Part shown: in pieces, positions 13,401-24,300 of the stretch
Layout of the letters: every line of letters begins with the position of its first letter
Numbering within the stretch: the first letter of the stretch is position 1
From: Ramazzottius varieornatus
Taxonomy: Eukaryota; Tardigrada; Eutardigrada; Parachela; Ramazzottiidae
Direction: 5' to 3'
DNA length: 64,000 nucleotides
Assembly: GCA_001949185.1 (NCBI GenBank)
Contig: BDGG01000001.1
Span: 1-64,000 of the forward strand
Program-made: the position numbers and the translations under genes
The notes under the pieces: model-generated
Databases searched by the model: none
What the model saw: the letters and a program-made list of their open reading frames with translations, nothing else
Told to the model about the DNA's origin: nothing

Positions 13401-14382
13401 CAAAGGCTTCAACGTTTACTTCCCGGTCCTGGTGGTGCTCTTCTGCCTAGCTACGGCTTTCCGGCTGGGGACACGCTGCCTCAACTTTTGCGGCTTCCAG
13501 CAATTCATGGGGGATGGTGAGATGACGCTGAGCCTCGTGGCCCAAGGCCAGCGGATTTTGCAGAAAGGTATTGCCATCATCAACCTATTTCTAGTCTATT
13601 CAAAAGGAGCTGCTCTTTGTGCTCTTTCCTGATCATGTCGCGCATTGTACGGTATCGCTTATCATTCATACCTTGACCAACTCGCGCAGTCTGCGGGTAC
13701 TTTGCCTTGCGGCATGCGCGAGTAAGGTGATGGCTTCTTCATTACATGCAGGCCTCACGCTCGAAATGTCTACAGTGTTGATAGGGTATCCCTTCCGGTA
13801 ATCCCATCTGGAGACTTTTTTCTGCTTCCAGTTGGAGATACCAATTGTTAGACCGTACTTTCAGCTGGTCACCGTAAAATCTTTCCAAATGGGATTATCG
13901 GAAGGGACGCACTTTCAGCACTGTAGTTGGCCAAAGTCGACTTTGATTAATTTTGCAGCGAGCTAAACCTTTCCCTTACAGCTTGCCACAAATGGGCAGA
14001 AAACATGACATAAGCATCTCGGCAGACACAATCAAGTAATCAATCCTATGTTAGACTCGTTTACCCAGCACATGACAGGCGAACGGGTGGATCGGCTAAA
14101 CTGTTAACGTTATGACTTGTAACCGTCCATTTTGGCTACGCATTTCCAGCGTGGGGACTGTACCGTACAGTGACTCGTCGTCTTTCAGTGCATGATGAGC
14201 GTCGCTTGAGTCAGCAACTAAACACGGCCAAGGACCAGCAGGAAGAGCTACTAGAGCTGGTCAACAACATGTCTAACTTTGGTCGAGTGGCCACCGACAG
14301 CGCTTCGGTTCGCGCCGGTACCAGCTCCGGCTGGCGGTCCATGAAACACCCTGGACCCTCTCTGGATACAGTGCTGGCCTAG
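10440..14382 (+). CDS. LMBRD2: LMBR1 domain-containing protein 2
   Basis: About ten exons with matching phases: 10440-10613, 10863-11107, 11161-11328, about 11587-11790, 11861-11938, 11999-12327, 12618-12798, 12897-12950, 13021-13108, 13190-13293, 13368-13567 and 14189-14382. Family landmarks appear in order: two N-terminal TM helices ending IPIDVST, the [13 protein letters not shown]...VYWSSQ block, ASNTWGLFL...[40 protein letters not shown] and [20 protein letters not shown]. That is the nine-TM LMBRD2 layout; the human protein associates with GPCR signalling at the plasma membrane. The last exon ([11 protein letters not shown]...) gives the charged cytoplasmic tail and ends in TAG. No frame defect was found. 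Several introns hold family A, B and C repeats. Confidence 0.93.
10677..10850. repeat. Family-A hairpins, two modules, in LMBRD2 intron 1
   Basis: GCTCGGCACAAGTCGGCAG then CAAGTGGCGCAAGC...GTGCGTCACTTGG, and a second arm GTGTGCGCCACTT that ends only 15 bp before the acceptor. Confidence 0.65.
11385..11545. repeat. Family-A hairpins, two modules, in LMBRD2 intron 3
   Basis: CAACGGCGCAAAC...GTGCGCCACCTGGG and AAGCGACGCACC...GTGCGCCGCTTGGG, with linker AACTCGACAAGACTG that belongs to the family terminus. Confidence 0.65.
12400..12600. repeat. Family-A remnant around a family-C element, LMBRD2 intron
   Basis: TTTGCGCCGCTTGG at 12407 is a family-A right arm. The family-C element spans 12428-12523 (TTTTCTACGAAATTT...TTTCCGTAGAAAAATGGC). 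A second decayed family-A piece follows to 12600. The same A/C pairing occurs in the RIBC intron. Confidence 0.5.
13677..13740. repeat. Family-B hairpin (AACTCGCGCA core) in LMBRD2 last intron
   Basis: CCAACTCGCGCAGTCTGCGG paired with CGGCATGCGCGAGTAAGG. The core differs from family A but the build is alike. The intron, 13568-14188, is otherwise unique sequence. Confidence 0.55.
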
Positions 14383-14500
14383 TCCCCCTCTCCGCTCCTG
14401 CACTACGTTGCCAAGTGCCAGGTGAAAGACAGAGCCATCAGTGGAGAAGGTTGCGCGCCCGGAAGTATGAGAGGGTAATCAGACGAACGTTGGCCATACG

Positions 14501-14716
14501 ATGGAGGATATATCGCAAAAGTGCCATTTGAAGGAGAAAGAGCTGACGGCCATCGACAACGTCATCGTCATGCTGCAAGATGCCTTGGTGAAGCTGAAGG
14601 ACGAAAATGCCCAGTCCGATGTCAAGATCGAATCTTTGCTGAACGACTTGCGGGCTCTTGAATGCGAGGAAGAAGAACTAGACAACCTTGTCAACATTGG
14701 CCAATGCCACAAATAA
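14501..14716 (+). CDS. Short coiled-coil ORF, 71 residues
   Basis: An uninterrupted ORF of acidic heptad-like sequence (MEDISQKCHLKEKELTAIDN...EEEELDNLVNIGQCHK, TAA stop) with strongly coding-like codon choice. It starts 119 bp after the LMBRD2 stop on the same strand. An AATAAA at about 14812 could serve it or LMBRD2. It may be a separate small gene or the last exon of a spliced gene; no splice partner was identified and I do not recognise the family. Confidence 0.45.
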   Translation: MEDISQKCHLKEKELTAIDNVIVMLQDALVKLKDENAQSDVKIESLLNDLRALECEEEELDNLVNIGQCHK

Positions 14717-14957
14717 CTCTCTTCTGGTTACGACTCTAACTCTTTTCGTCCTTCTTCAGATTACTTCTTTGTTACAACAAGAATATTTTTATCGGGATGT
14801 ACAACAAGGGAATAAAAAATGTGGTGCGGAAATACTCGCGGAATTTCTTGGAATTCAACCAGACAAATTAATTTCAGCAAAATTAACCACAAAACCTTTG
14901 GCGACAGGAAGAGTAACAGATCTTTACCGAGAGTGAAAGTTCAACCACCGATCAACA

Positions 14958-17685
14958 CTAGTTACTTTGAGAGATACAGTTAATTACAAAAGGACTTCCG
15001 GGAATGTGGACATCACCGTACTTGATCGACAATAGATACTCGCCTTCCTGCTTCAGCACGTAAGTCACTTGGTAATTGGCGTGTCCCATATGCTTGGTTT
15101 GGACTTCATGGCTGTGCAGAAACTTCCCGTAGATACCCACCAGCAGCATGTTGTAACCTACAGATAAACGAATTATCAAAATCAGGTTGCTAAAACGACG
15201 TAACAGTACGGTATGCTAAACCGTACTGGTGCGCGAGTCCACCTGGGCAAACAAGAAAAGCCTCACCCTGCTCAACTCGCGCATAAGCCATGACAACCTT
15301 CCTCAAAGCTGCGCCGATAACTCGGGGTACACGAAAACTGAACCATCCTACCGTACTCGCCCACTCTGCATGGTACACCACCCGCAAACTGCGCGAGTTG
15401 CCCGGGGTAGGCTCAATGAGAGCTTCCCCGTTGAATCCGCGCACCGAGCGGGCCAGTTTTGCTGTTACTATGCGCGGTTTCTGAATATCAACGCTCATTT
15501 CGCAAGTTTTAGGTGATCTTACCGGCCGAATCAGCGACGACGTTGATGGAAGCCGCCTTGTTGACGTGAGCGCGATGGAGGCCGTTGCCTTCGACCGTCA
15601 CTTTGGAGGCGTCAGAGCGAGAAGCCGAGATGGCGCTCCGCACATCTTGCGAGTGAGAGCCTCGTTGCAGCAACATGTCACCACTTTCGATGACCGACGA
15701 CATGGACACCACCTTGCTAACACGTGTCTCGCGACGGGTGATGATGGTCGTGCCATCCTCGCTGACTTCCTGCGTTTCCGTCACTTGAGAACTGCCCGTC
15801 GCTTTGCTGGTCGGAGACGTCGTGGTGGACGAAGTGACCGAGCTACCTGAACTGCGGGCATTCTCCGAAAACGACTCCTCGTTACCTATGACCAAAAGAA
15901 AGGCTGAAGCCTGGCTCTTTTAATTCACAAATGGAATAACTTTATAAAACACAAAATCTTAAAATTTTGGATGAGCAGCTGCGCGATTTCATCGGGGTAC
16001 ACTCAAGGAGAGCCACTCATCAAACCCGCGCTCACCGCCAAGTAAAAGATAACCAGCAAACTGCGCGTTAACCCGGATACAGCTGAGGAGAATCGCCCCG
16101 TCCAACTCGCGCACACCACTCAATAATCTACCTTCAAACTGTGTGAGTTAACCATACCTGCGCTGTTCTTCCACAACGGGGCTCCCTCCTTCAACTTCGC
16201 CACGGGAAACTGGGACAAGTAGGTCATCATACTTTGTTCGTCCTGAAAAGAGACAGAACCTCTCATCACAACACTCATAACAACATTTTTGAAAAAACTT
16301 CTCAGTAATTTGGCCAAAAGGTTTGTTTTACGATATCGGGGTCGATCATGTCTTCCGGACGGATAAGCTGGGTAACGCCCAGCCACTTCTCCGCCAAGCT
16401 CATGGCTTCCGTCGCGTTGCGAAGAGCGTCTCTGGAGTCCCAAGTCTCCCAGTCGGGGCACAAACCTACCACAAAGATAACCAGAATTCGTAAACGATGT
16501 CTACCAAAAATCAAGTTTCATCTTTCAACACTGTTACTGTTTCCTTGTGTAATCTCCTACCTGGCGCCATCGCGTTGTCCAAAGCACCGCAAGCTCGTCC
16601 ATCGTTCCAATCGGAGGTGAAGTTACGAACCGGGACTGGCAGCTTGTTGGCAAACCAGGAAAGAAGACGTTGCTTGGGCGTCACCTTCTCTTCCACCAGT
16701 TGTTCCTCTTCATCACTCCACCGAGCGTTACTTATCGAATAGTGCAGAATCAGCGCCCAGATCAGCCCCAAAATCAGCTTAAGACGTCCATCCACTATGT
16801 CCGTACTATCTGTAATGACGAAGCAAGACTACGAATAGTCAGAAAAAGACTCACTGGAAGAATAGTCGACCAAATCCACCATCAAAATGGAAATCAGAAA
16901 ATTCAGCAAGCCGTATGGTCCTTAATTCAGTAGCAGATTACTATCAGTTTTTTTCTCGACTACCAACACCAACCACAATCCTACATAATGGGTAAAACTG
17001 GCGTCTTACGACAATCAATCAAAGTCAAACGATGGACAAAAACATTGGATACACTGTATGTTTTTCACAATCGATTAAATCGACCAATCAATAGACTTAC
17101 CGATGCTAACCAGTTTGATTCCTTCGTTTTCCAGGAAATTCAAGGCGACAGAGACATTCTCCAGCTTTTGGGAACGGAAGACAGGCGAAGTCGTGTGACG
17201 AGGAAGCTTCTTGCCACTGAGGCACTCAATTAGACAGATGAGACGCAAACCATCCGAGAGATCCTTGGATAAGTCGTGGACAGCGTAGCCAATCTTGTCG
17301 GGAGTCTTCATCTGCTGATTAACCCTACAATCACAAAACCACTTCCGGGCAAAATTCATCCACCTTGCCGCTTTACCCCTGTGGACGAAAGAGCCACTTA
17401 CCAGCGAGTAAACGTAGCCTGTTGGATCCTCTTCCATGGAGCGTCATCACGAAGATCTTTTTCCATATGAGACACTTGCTCTTCGCCGCTGATGCCCCAA
17501 CGATCGCCGCTGTCCTCTCCTGGAACGCGACGTTCGCGCGGTCGATCCAGCTCGGCCAGGACGGCAGATCCTTCCTCTTTCGCACCGCTGGACTGGGAAC
17601 TGTACTGCATTGCGCCCCGTTCAAAGAGGAATGTGGGACTGAAGGTAGGGGAGAGCAAGAGGAGATCCAGAAGCGCCGGATTCAT
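14958..17685 (-). CDS. Miniature filamin: two CH domains and one filamin repeat
   Basis: Exons in gene order: about 17610-17401 (a start at 17685 is also open), 17326-17103, 16809-16561, 16465-16335, 16243-16158, 15888-15533 and 15158-14958. CH1 begins with the filamin signature [15 protein letters not shown] and continues [15 protein letters not shown]...[21 protein letters not shown]2 has [20 protein letters not shown] and TPKQRLLSW, then LCPDWETW and [19 protein letters not shown] Ser/Thr-rich linker of about 90 residues follows. Then comes one filamin repeat ([13 protein letters not shown]...[11 protein letters not shown] / NMLLVGIYG...[25 protein letters not shown]), then TAG. Length is about 500 residues, against more than 2,000 for vertebrate filamins. 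Reading frame is intact throughout. It should bind actin; a single repeat could serve as dimer or ligand module. Confidence 0.88.
15190..15490. repeat. Family-B hairpin repeats, two modules, in filamin last intron
   Basis: Cores CAACTCGCGCATAAG, AAACTGCGCGAGTTGCCCGG and AATCCGCGCACC with TATGCGCGGTTT. The left end has a near-palindrome CAGTACGGTATGCTAAACC at about 15206-15233. Together with 15980-16155 it flanks the linker exon. Confidence 0.6.
15980..16155. repeat. Family-B hairpin repeats in filamin intron
   Basis: CTGCGCGATTTCATCGGGG, CAAACTGCGCGTTAACCCGG, CAACTCGCGCACACC and AAACTGTGTGAGTTAACC. Same arms as the copy at 15190-15490. Confidence 0.6.
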
Positions 17686-17837
17686 TCGGTATATCAGCTG
17701 ATGATGTAATCGATGTAATCAAAGCAACTCAAAACCCCATTGATTAACGACTGATATTTCACAATGTGGAGGCGACGCCAAACAAATGAAAACAATCAAT
17801 TTTAATTCGAGCATTAAACTAATTTACAGGCAGCGAT

Positions 17838-18198
17838 CAAGGCCGTGTCCGAAAGCAGAGCACGCCCACGGCGCACGAGACGGGGAAGTCGACCACTCAG
17901 GAGACCGGGTTCCGCGAGATGCACCAACAGGAATGGCGGCTACTGCGTGTCCTCGACGTCACCAACCGGAAGTACAGGTATTTTTCTGGGTAGAATGCTT
18001 ATCGTCCTCCGCTATATCGATCGACCGTTTATCCTCAATAAGATAATTCCGTGGAATTCTTAAAGAGACAGCAGAACAAATGTTAAAGGGCAAAAATTGA
18101 CCGTGAGAAAGAACAGTGGAAAAAACCCATGAAGGACGATCAGACAGAAAAGAACCTATGCGGAAAAGTGCTGGAGAAATGCCATCAAAATAGGCAAT
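17838..18198 (+). CDS. Candidate small gene of at least two exons
   Basis: A stretch after an acceptor (17838-17987) reads open as a coding-like peptide containing QETGFREMHQQEWRLLRVLD and ends at a GT. A second stretch (about 18086-18198) reads AKIDREKEQWKKPMK... to TAA. Both are charged and codon-biased like neighbouring genes, and no gene is otherwise present in this 520-bp gap. Start codon and connecting exon were not found. Function unknown. Confidence 0.35.
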
Positions 18199-18206
18199 AA
18201 ACCTTT

Positions 18207-19466
18207 CTAACGGTCACGAGCATCGGCTTGAAGATGTTGTGCCGTTACAAAGTACTTTGGGTTTCCCCTCAGCGTTCTGGTTACTCTGGTGGTAATCTTC
18301 TTCAGGTTCTTCCAGATTTCGCTAGGGCTGTCTTGGCCCACTTCTTCCGCCGTAGAGCTCTCCGGATCGGCCGGGGCTTCCTTTGGTTCCGAAGTGTAGT
18401 CCAGTTTCGGGTTGAGATAGACACTGAATATCTGCGGCTCAGGCGAGAAGATATCAAAGGTCAGCCCGTACTCTAAGGCCGAATACTTTTTCTCTTTCTG
18501 TTCCACTGAAAACATGGACGGTCCTTCGGTAGGCGCTGAAGACGTTCCAGCAGGCAGTTGTATGGTGACAGATTTAGGTTGGACGACAGGTGGCGAAAAG
18601 AAGCCAGAGACTTGTTCGGATATCAGCGAGGTGTCGGGCAGCTGGACTTTCTCAAAGGGTAAAATCTGCGAAGTGACGACCTTGGGTATATCCATGGAAG
18701 GTGAGGCCAGTGGTGGCATCTCAGATGGCGGATCAGGGAAAGCTTCATGGGAATCGTCCAAATTCATTTCCGACTCCACCAAATTCACTGCTTCTTCTGC
18801 GTCGGCCTTGCTAGGCTTGAAGGGTTGATTGAGGATCTTGACATGTTCGACAGGGACCGCTTGCATTTGGTCAGGCCAGCTGGGCACCATCTTCTCGAGT
18901 ATATTATCGGGCATCTCACTGACAGAATTGTGGTAGTGTTGGAAGAGCGTCGACATGACCTTGGCCAATTTCAAATCGAAGCCCTTGACGCGATCGCACA
19001 TTTGTGCGCGGTGCATGGCTTGTAGATTCTTGAGGATCTTGTTATCAATCTCGAAAAGCAAACGTCGAGCTTTGTCTTCCACCAGGTCGAACTCTTCATG
19101 CATGGTCTGCAGCAGCTCCAGCATGTATTCAGGCACAGTTATGCCGGCCATGTCACTCAGAACAGCCGTGACCTTTCGGTAGATGTCGGCCTCGTCGGCT
19201 CGCAGACTGTAGACGTCGAACTGCAGGTTGGGCAGAGAGGAGGAAGGGTCACCGCCAGGAACAGCGCAAAATAACTTGTCTTCGTCCAGGTCGCCACCTT
19301 CCAGCTGTAGTGAAGCGTCCATCTTACGGCATTCTGATGGTGTGTCCTCCGTTTCTGCGCCATCTAAAAGGCAGACGCAGAAGGAGACACTGTACCGTAT
19401 TCACCAGCACGAAATACTTTGACTGAAGCATATTTTCGTACCTTCCATATTCACAATGAGTTCCAT
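18207..19466 (-). CDS. Unrecognised 380-residue protein
   Basis: Two exons: about 19466-19448 (MELIVNME) and 19363-18207, joined in phase. The N-terminal third is acidic, then an all-helical region (about residues 55-160, YRKVTAVLSDMAGITVPEYM...KVMSTLFQHYHNSV) is followed by a Pro/Ser-rich disordered half and a basic tail with two Lys/Arg-Thr stretches. It ends in TAG. I do not recognise the family. The neighbourhood is rich in cilium genes and it is divergently arranged with the TEX9-like gene 360 bp away, so a ciliary or centrosomal role is possible but is only inferred. Confidence 0.75.
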
Positions 19467-19822
19467 GAAATCTTTTTCGCTGTCACCGAGGCACTCCAGT
19501 ATTCATACCATATCTGTCATTGGCTAGACGTTGAGGTGTAACTTCAAACAAGTTTACCGTGGTCGTACTCAAATAGAGAAGTTTGCGGTTGCTATTGTCG
19601 TCCAGACAACACTGCCCAGTATCTGTTTGCCAGCGACGATCTCGTCACCAAGTTCTTTCTTGCGTACGATTCTTTTCTGCTTGAGTTCTGAATCAACCGT
19701 ATTGGCTTGATTGGGTAGGCTTCCCTTACTGACCCAATCTTTCACTCTGAATTTCTAGTTTTTTCCCCGACGTCCGTGGATCATTATTTGAGGTGATATA
19801 TTGACTGTACTGTGTCAACAAG
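19467..19822. other. Intergenic between two divergent genes
   Basis: No gene seen. Divergent starts on both sides suggest a bidirectional promoter. A GTTGCTATTGTCGTC stretch at about 19576 resembles half an X-box but does not fit the full consensus. Confidence 0.4.
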
Positions 19823-21163
19823 ATGGATTTGACCACAGCAGCTTCCATGCCGGTTCTTGATACCGACTTGGAACGTCTTCTGCAAGAGCAGAGGCGGAAG
19901 TTGAGCGCACTGGGAATATTCCCTCCTGCGCGACACACCTCGGAGGCCCACTCGGCCGGAAGGGAGACAGTTGGCCAGTCCACTCACCAACCTTCCACCA
20001 TTACAACATCCAAGAAAGTTGACCCCGCTGGACTCTTCCCCTCCTCCAGTGATGGCCGTCGCTCCGCGGGAGATGCTGTTACAGGTCGACTTGACCGTCT
20101 GGCCCAAACCGAAGAACGCATAGCGCGGCTGTTGGGTGTCGAGGGTGGTGACGGTGGGGCTGGAAGTACAAGCAGCCAGTTGGACTATCAGGCCCTCCTT
20201 CGACCCGCCATGGCTGATATGCCTCACACCGCTGCTGACCTTCTCAACCGAATTCGGCAAAAAAGCATGGGGCAAAATGCAGTGTCAGACTCAGTCAAAC
20301 AGTCCCAATTCAACATAGTCCATGCAAACACACAACTTAGCCGACGGAAAACGGTGGTTGAAAGCGGGTGGAAAAAGTCAGCCAGCGTTACGAAGTCAGA
20401 AAGTCAACTGAACACAAAGAAAGCAGCAGGCAAAATAAGAGACAGACTTCGTACTTTAAAGTCAGAAGTGTCCGCCAACCTGATAACTGCAGGGAAAAGT
20501 TGCGAAGATGCTTTGAGTTATGTCGATATCACCGCAAAGACGTTGGGTCAAGAAGCCACGCTACAGATGATGAAAGGCAAGTTAACGGCCAAGGAAGGCG
20601 AGCTGAGTAGCATTTGCCAGACGGCCAGCAAGAACCAGCAGTTAGCTCAGAAGAAGGCTGCCGAAGTGCGGCAGATGGAAGAAGAACACAGGCAACTGAA
20701 AGCCAAGCAGATGGAGCAGGAGAAGAAGCTGCGTGCCTGTCGGAAGCAGCTGGAAGAAGCTCGACGAACTTGCGAAGTTCTGACGGCTGAAGTGGAGCGT
20801 TTGTCGGCCGAACTGAAGGGCAGAAGGAAAGGGCAGGTGGACGTGGCCAAGAAGAGAGCCATGCCGCAGATATCGGCGGCGCGCTGGGCAGCAGCCAATG
20901 ACAAAGCCCTGAAGGAGCTGCTGACCTTGAAGGAACAGAATAAGGCCCTGAGGGACAGTGGGCAGAAGTTGCAAAAGGATGTGAAGAACCAGGGGAAGAG
21001 GCATGAGGGCAACTTGACAAACTTCTTGACTGTGGTCAAGAAACAGCAGGCGCTGATGACATGTAGGGCCAGGCAGAGGCATTTGTGCGGGCAGATGCAG
21101 CTGCTGAAGACGGCCGACGAGCAGTTTCGTCAGCTGCTTGATGTCACCTCCATCACAAGCTGA
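19823..21163 (+). CDS. TEX9: TEX9-like coiled-coil protein, single exon
   Basis: An intronless ORF of 446 residues. The N terminus predicts a short helix (DLERLLQEQRRKLSALG), then a disordered stretch, then a long coiled coil from about residue 245. The block LGQEATLQMMKGKLTAKEGELSSICQ-like start of the coil (split here by wording only) and the final basic helix (KEQNKALRDSGQKLQKDVKN) follow the layout of TEX9, a protein of centriolar satellites and sperm. Assignment rests on the order and spacing of these blocks, so it is a family-level guess. Absence of introns is unusual next to its intron-rich neighbours and could mean retroposition. TGA stop. Confidence 0.65.
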   Translation: MDLTTAASMPVLDTDLERLLQEQRRKLSALGIFPPARHTSEAHSAGRETVGQSTHQPSTITTSKKVDPAGLFPSSSDGRRSAGDAVTGRLDRLAQTEERIARLLGVEGGDGGAGSTSSQLDYQALLRPAMADMPHTAADLLNRIRQKSMGQNAVSDSVKQSQFNIVHANTQLSRRKTVVESGWKKSASVTKSESQLNTKKAAGKIRDRLRTLKSEVSANLITAGKSCEDALSYVDITAKTLGQEATLQMMKGKLTAKEGELSSICQTASKNQQLAQKKAAEVRQMEEEHRQLKAKQMEQEKKLRACRKQLEEARRTCEVLTAEVERLSAELKGRRKGQVDVAKKRAMPQISAARWAAANDKALKELLTLKEQNKALRDSGQKLQKDVKNQGKRHEGNLTNFLTVVKKQQALMTCRARQRHLCGQMQLLKTADEQFRQLLDVTSITS

Positions 21164-21355
21164 AAAAGCCGGCCATTGCTTGGCTCGGAAATTTGGCTGA
21201 TGAAAGGCCACGGTATGAAGATAACGGACAAGGTAGCTTGGTGACACAAACGTGGGAAAAACAAGGCTTGAATTTCCTTTGGGCTTCCTGGGTTCAAATG
21301 CTTGGGTTCATATATCCGAACACCGAAGACTCATGTCGAAGCTTTAAAGTGCGAA

Positions 21356-24300
21356 ATGCAGCGGAATAGTCCAGCACGATCCTTTTTGAGTCCCGAAGAA
21401 TGCGCGCTAATCGAAGCAGCCTGTGTGACCCTGAGGGAAAGCAACAAGCCATCCAAGTTTGCCTTTTGGGGCAAAATCCATGGCATCCAGAATGATTATT
21501 ACATCGTCCAGTCATACGTCTTTGTGCCTCAAGAACATCCAGCTACATTCTACAGGTAAGACTTGAATGGCCCAAGTTCGGCTTCAATGTTGCCGTGCCC
21601 AAGTTTTGGACCTTTGGTGTACCGGTCCTTCTGATACTGCAGTCGAGACGGCCTGACTTGGTTCAACCTCGCTCCGGCTGCCGATGCCCTCATCAGCAGT
21701 GGCGCCTACCTCAACGGACCTTTCACCGGAGAACCCACTACTCCCTATACCTACAGCATATCGGAACTTCTGACTTCTAACGCTGCAGAGAAAAAGCCTC
21801 CCCTTGAGAACACCGTAAGTAAGACGCCAGCTTAATCTGTCAGCCTCGTTGAAGCTCAGCCAAGACACTTGGCACGATTATCTTCCTAAGTAGGGCACGC
21901 TGCCAGCCGATTGCACCGACAACGTGCGCCACTTGGCAAAGCACTTCGATAAAGTTGACCTTCTGAGTGGCGCACGTCTTTGGCTGTTTGCAATGTAAAC
22001 ATGCGCTGCTTGGGACGGGGATCTTGCAGAATCTGTATGCCGAGCTGCCATAATATATGTCTGCTGGGTATGGGAGACAGATATTTCGTTTTACTTTTGT
22101 ACTTTTCCTAGATCAGGGAAGAAGAGCGACTGGCATACGTGGTTCGATGTGTCGATGACGAAGGGATGATGATACCGAAATATTCATACGACAACGAGGT
22201 GGTCGGTCCCGTTGTTCCCGCTCCTTCATACCGAGGTACAGAACCATCCGGCAGACGTGATCTGACGAACAGATTGATCCTCAATTGCACGCTGACGGCA
22301 TTTTAGGCATGTCCTTCGATGACTGTAGCAACCTGGAGAACTACCTGACCTTCAACCCAACCAGCAAAGCGCAATGGCGAAGCGCTGTGGCTGCCGGTGA
22401 TCGAGCGAGGCAGATGCTGCAGCCGCTTCTTCATTCTTGTCCCGAGAATCTGACTGATCATCGTGAGACTTGTATCAAAATGGCCTGATCACAACAACTT
22501 CACCACTATTAGGCCATTCATCAGACCTTGACAAACAGAATGGACCCGCAAGTCATGTTTTCGACCAAAATTGTATAAAATCATGTGATTCTATACAATT
22601 CAAATTCTGCAGAAAAAACGTTTCGCAGTTGGCGGTATAAATCACAGCATAACGAGCCGGAAATGCGCCACTTTCACGGGGAACCGGAAATGCGCCACTT
22701 TTGCGGGGTCGATTGCCCGCTCTTTGTGTGAACGGAGAAATAATTTGAAGTTTTGAATCTCTCGATGTTCTTTTTCCGAAACTCTGTGGTCCTCTGCTTC
22801 TTTCATCGGTACTCATGTAGCTATGGCTCCACACTACAAGCTAAAGAGGCTTGCGGCTATCGGAATGGCTGCTGGATTGCTGAAGTTCCGGCTGGAAGCT
22901 CGTCCCCGCAGAAAGTTCGACTTCAGTCGCATATCGCAGGCTAGCGCCTAGAAATGGTTTAGGTTCGACAAGCTGCACCTGGAACGACTTCGGCTGGCTC
23001 TGCGAATTCCGGACGTTGTTTACACACCTGAAAGGGATCGAGCTACCGGACTGGAAGCAATCTGCATCGTACTGCGTCGCTCCGTATCACGTAACCGACT
23101 CTTCCAAAGCAAACGACTGATGAAGCGGTCTGCTCCTTCCTTCAGCAGGATTTTTAATCACACCGTTATGTTGATTCACCGAGAACATGGTAATTTGTTG
23201 AGAGGTAAGCTGCGTGAAAGGACAAGCGGGTAGCCCGCGCAATACCAGATCCTATTTCACTTTGTTCGGTCATTTCCGGTTGGTGTTTTGCAGCTATAAT
23301 TCACCCTTGGATAAACGGAAACGCCCTTACGACCTTTGCTTCCAAGATCACAGCACGGGGAGCTCCGCTGGAAACTTGTGTTGAGTTCATCAACGGGACC
23401 ATGAGACCTACTTGTCATCCCTCTCGAAGTCAAAAGGCAGCTTTCAGCGGCCACAAACGACAACACGGTATCAAGTTCCAGTCTGTAATGTATCCGAACG
23501 GGATAATCGGGCATCTCTTTGGGCCTATGGAAGGATGTAGGCACGATGCAGGCATTCTTCGCGAGAGTGGACTCCTGACCGACCTACGAGCTGCTTTCAA
23601 CAGACCGGACGGAAGTTGCTACACCTTTATGGAGATCCTGCCTACCCTATGTCCAGATACTTGCTGAGCCCTTTCGGGGGAGCAAGAGTCACCGCAGACC
23701 GGCAAGCATGGAATACCCGTATGGCCGGCGTCAGGCAAGGTTTCGAGTGGGGGTTTGGAAATATCGTCAACAAGCTTGCTTTTCTGGACTTTAAAAAGCA
23801 CCTACGAGTATACTCCCAGCCAGTCGCTGTTTACTATTTAGTAGGGACCATCTTGATGAACTGCCATGCCTAACTGTACAGCAATATCGTTTCTCAGGGT
23901 TTTCTCTGCAATCCTCCGCACTTGGAAGTTTATCTGACCGCTGAATGAATTTTAACCGTTGATTTGTACTTTGTAGTTCACCGTACGACGTCAGAAAGAA
24001 AAATTAAAAACTCAAAAACATCCCCACAGCTTTTCCACATTTCATTAGTGCGCCACCAGGCAGAAAAGACAGGATAAAAGTCAGAAATACTTCAGAAGTT
24101 ATCAAACTAGTCGCGGTCCAAGGTTCCTCCCGCTTTCGGTCGAGAACAAAGTTAGCAGGATCATTTAGGACATCTTGTCCATCATACTCCTAACGCGTCT
24201 TTTTCTTGATCGCTTTTGATACGAGCTTCAGTCTTGATGGTTTCGAGCTCCAGTTCTCAAATTCTTAAAGCAGCAGCTTCCTCTCTGACTGCCTTTTGTT

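Noticed and set aside
14383-14477. Readthrough of the LMBRD2 TAG into a 31-codon open frame
   Set aside because: The extra peptide has no gene-like bias or known homology; the stop is taken as real.
14688-14936. An 82-codon frame with a hydrophobic stretch after the short coiled-coil ORF
   Set aside because: It overlaps the end of that ORF, is AT-rich and includes the AATAAA; most likely 3' UTR.
20529-21247. Several long minus-strand frames opposite the TEX9-like gene
   Set aside because: They are Leu/Ser/Pro shadows of a GAG/AAG-rich coiled-coil reading frame.
22651-22711. Tandem GCGCCACTT units read as a CRISPR-like or satellite array
   Set aside because: Only two units are present, in a eukaryotic transposon; subterminal transposase-site repeats explain them better.
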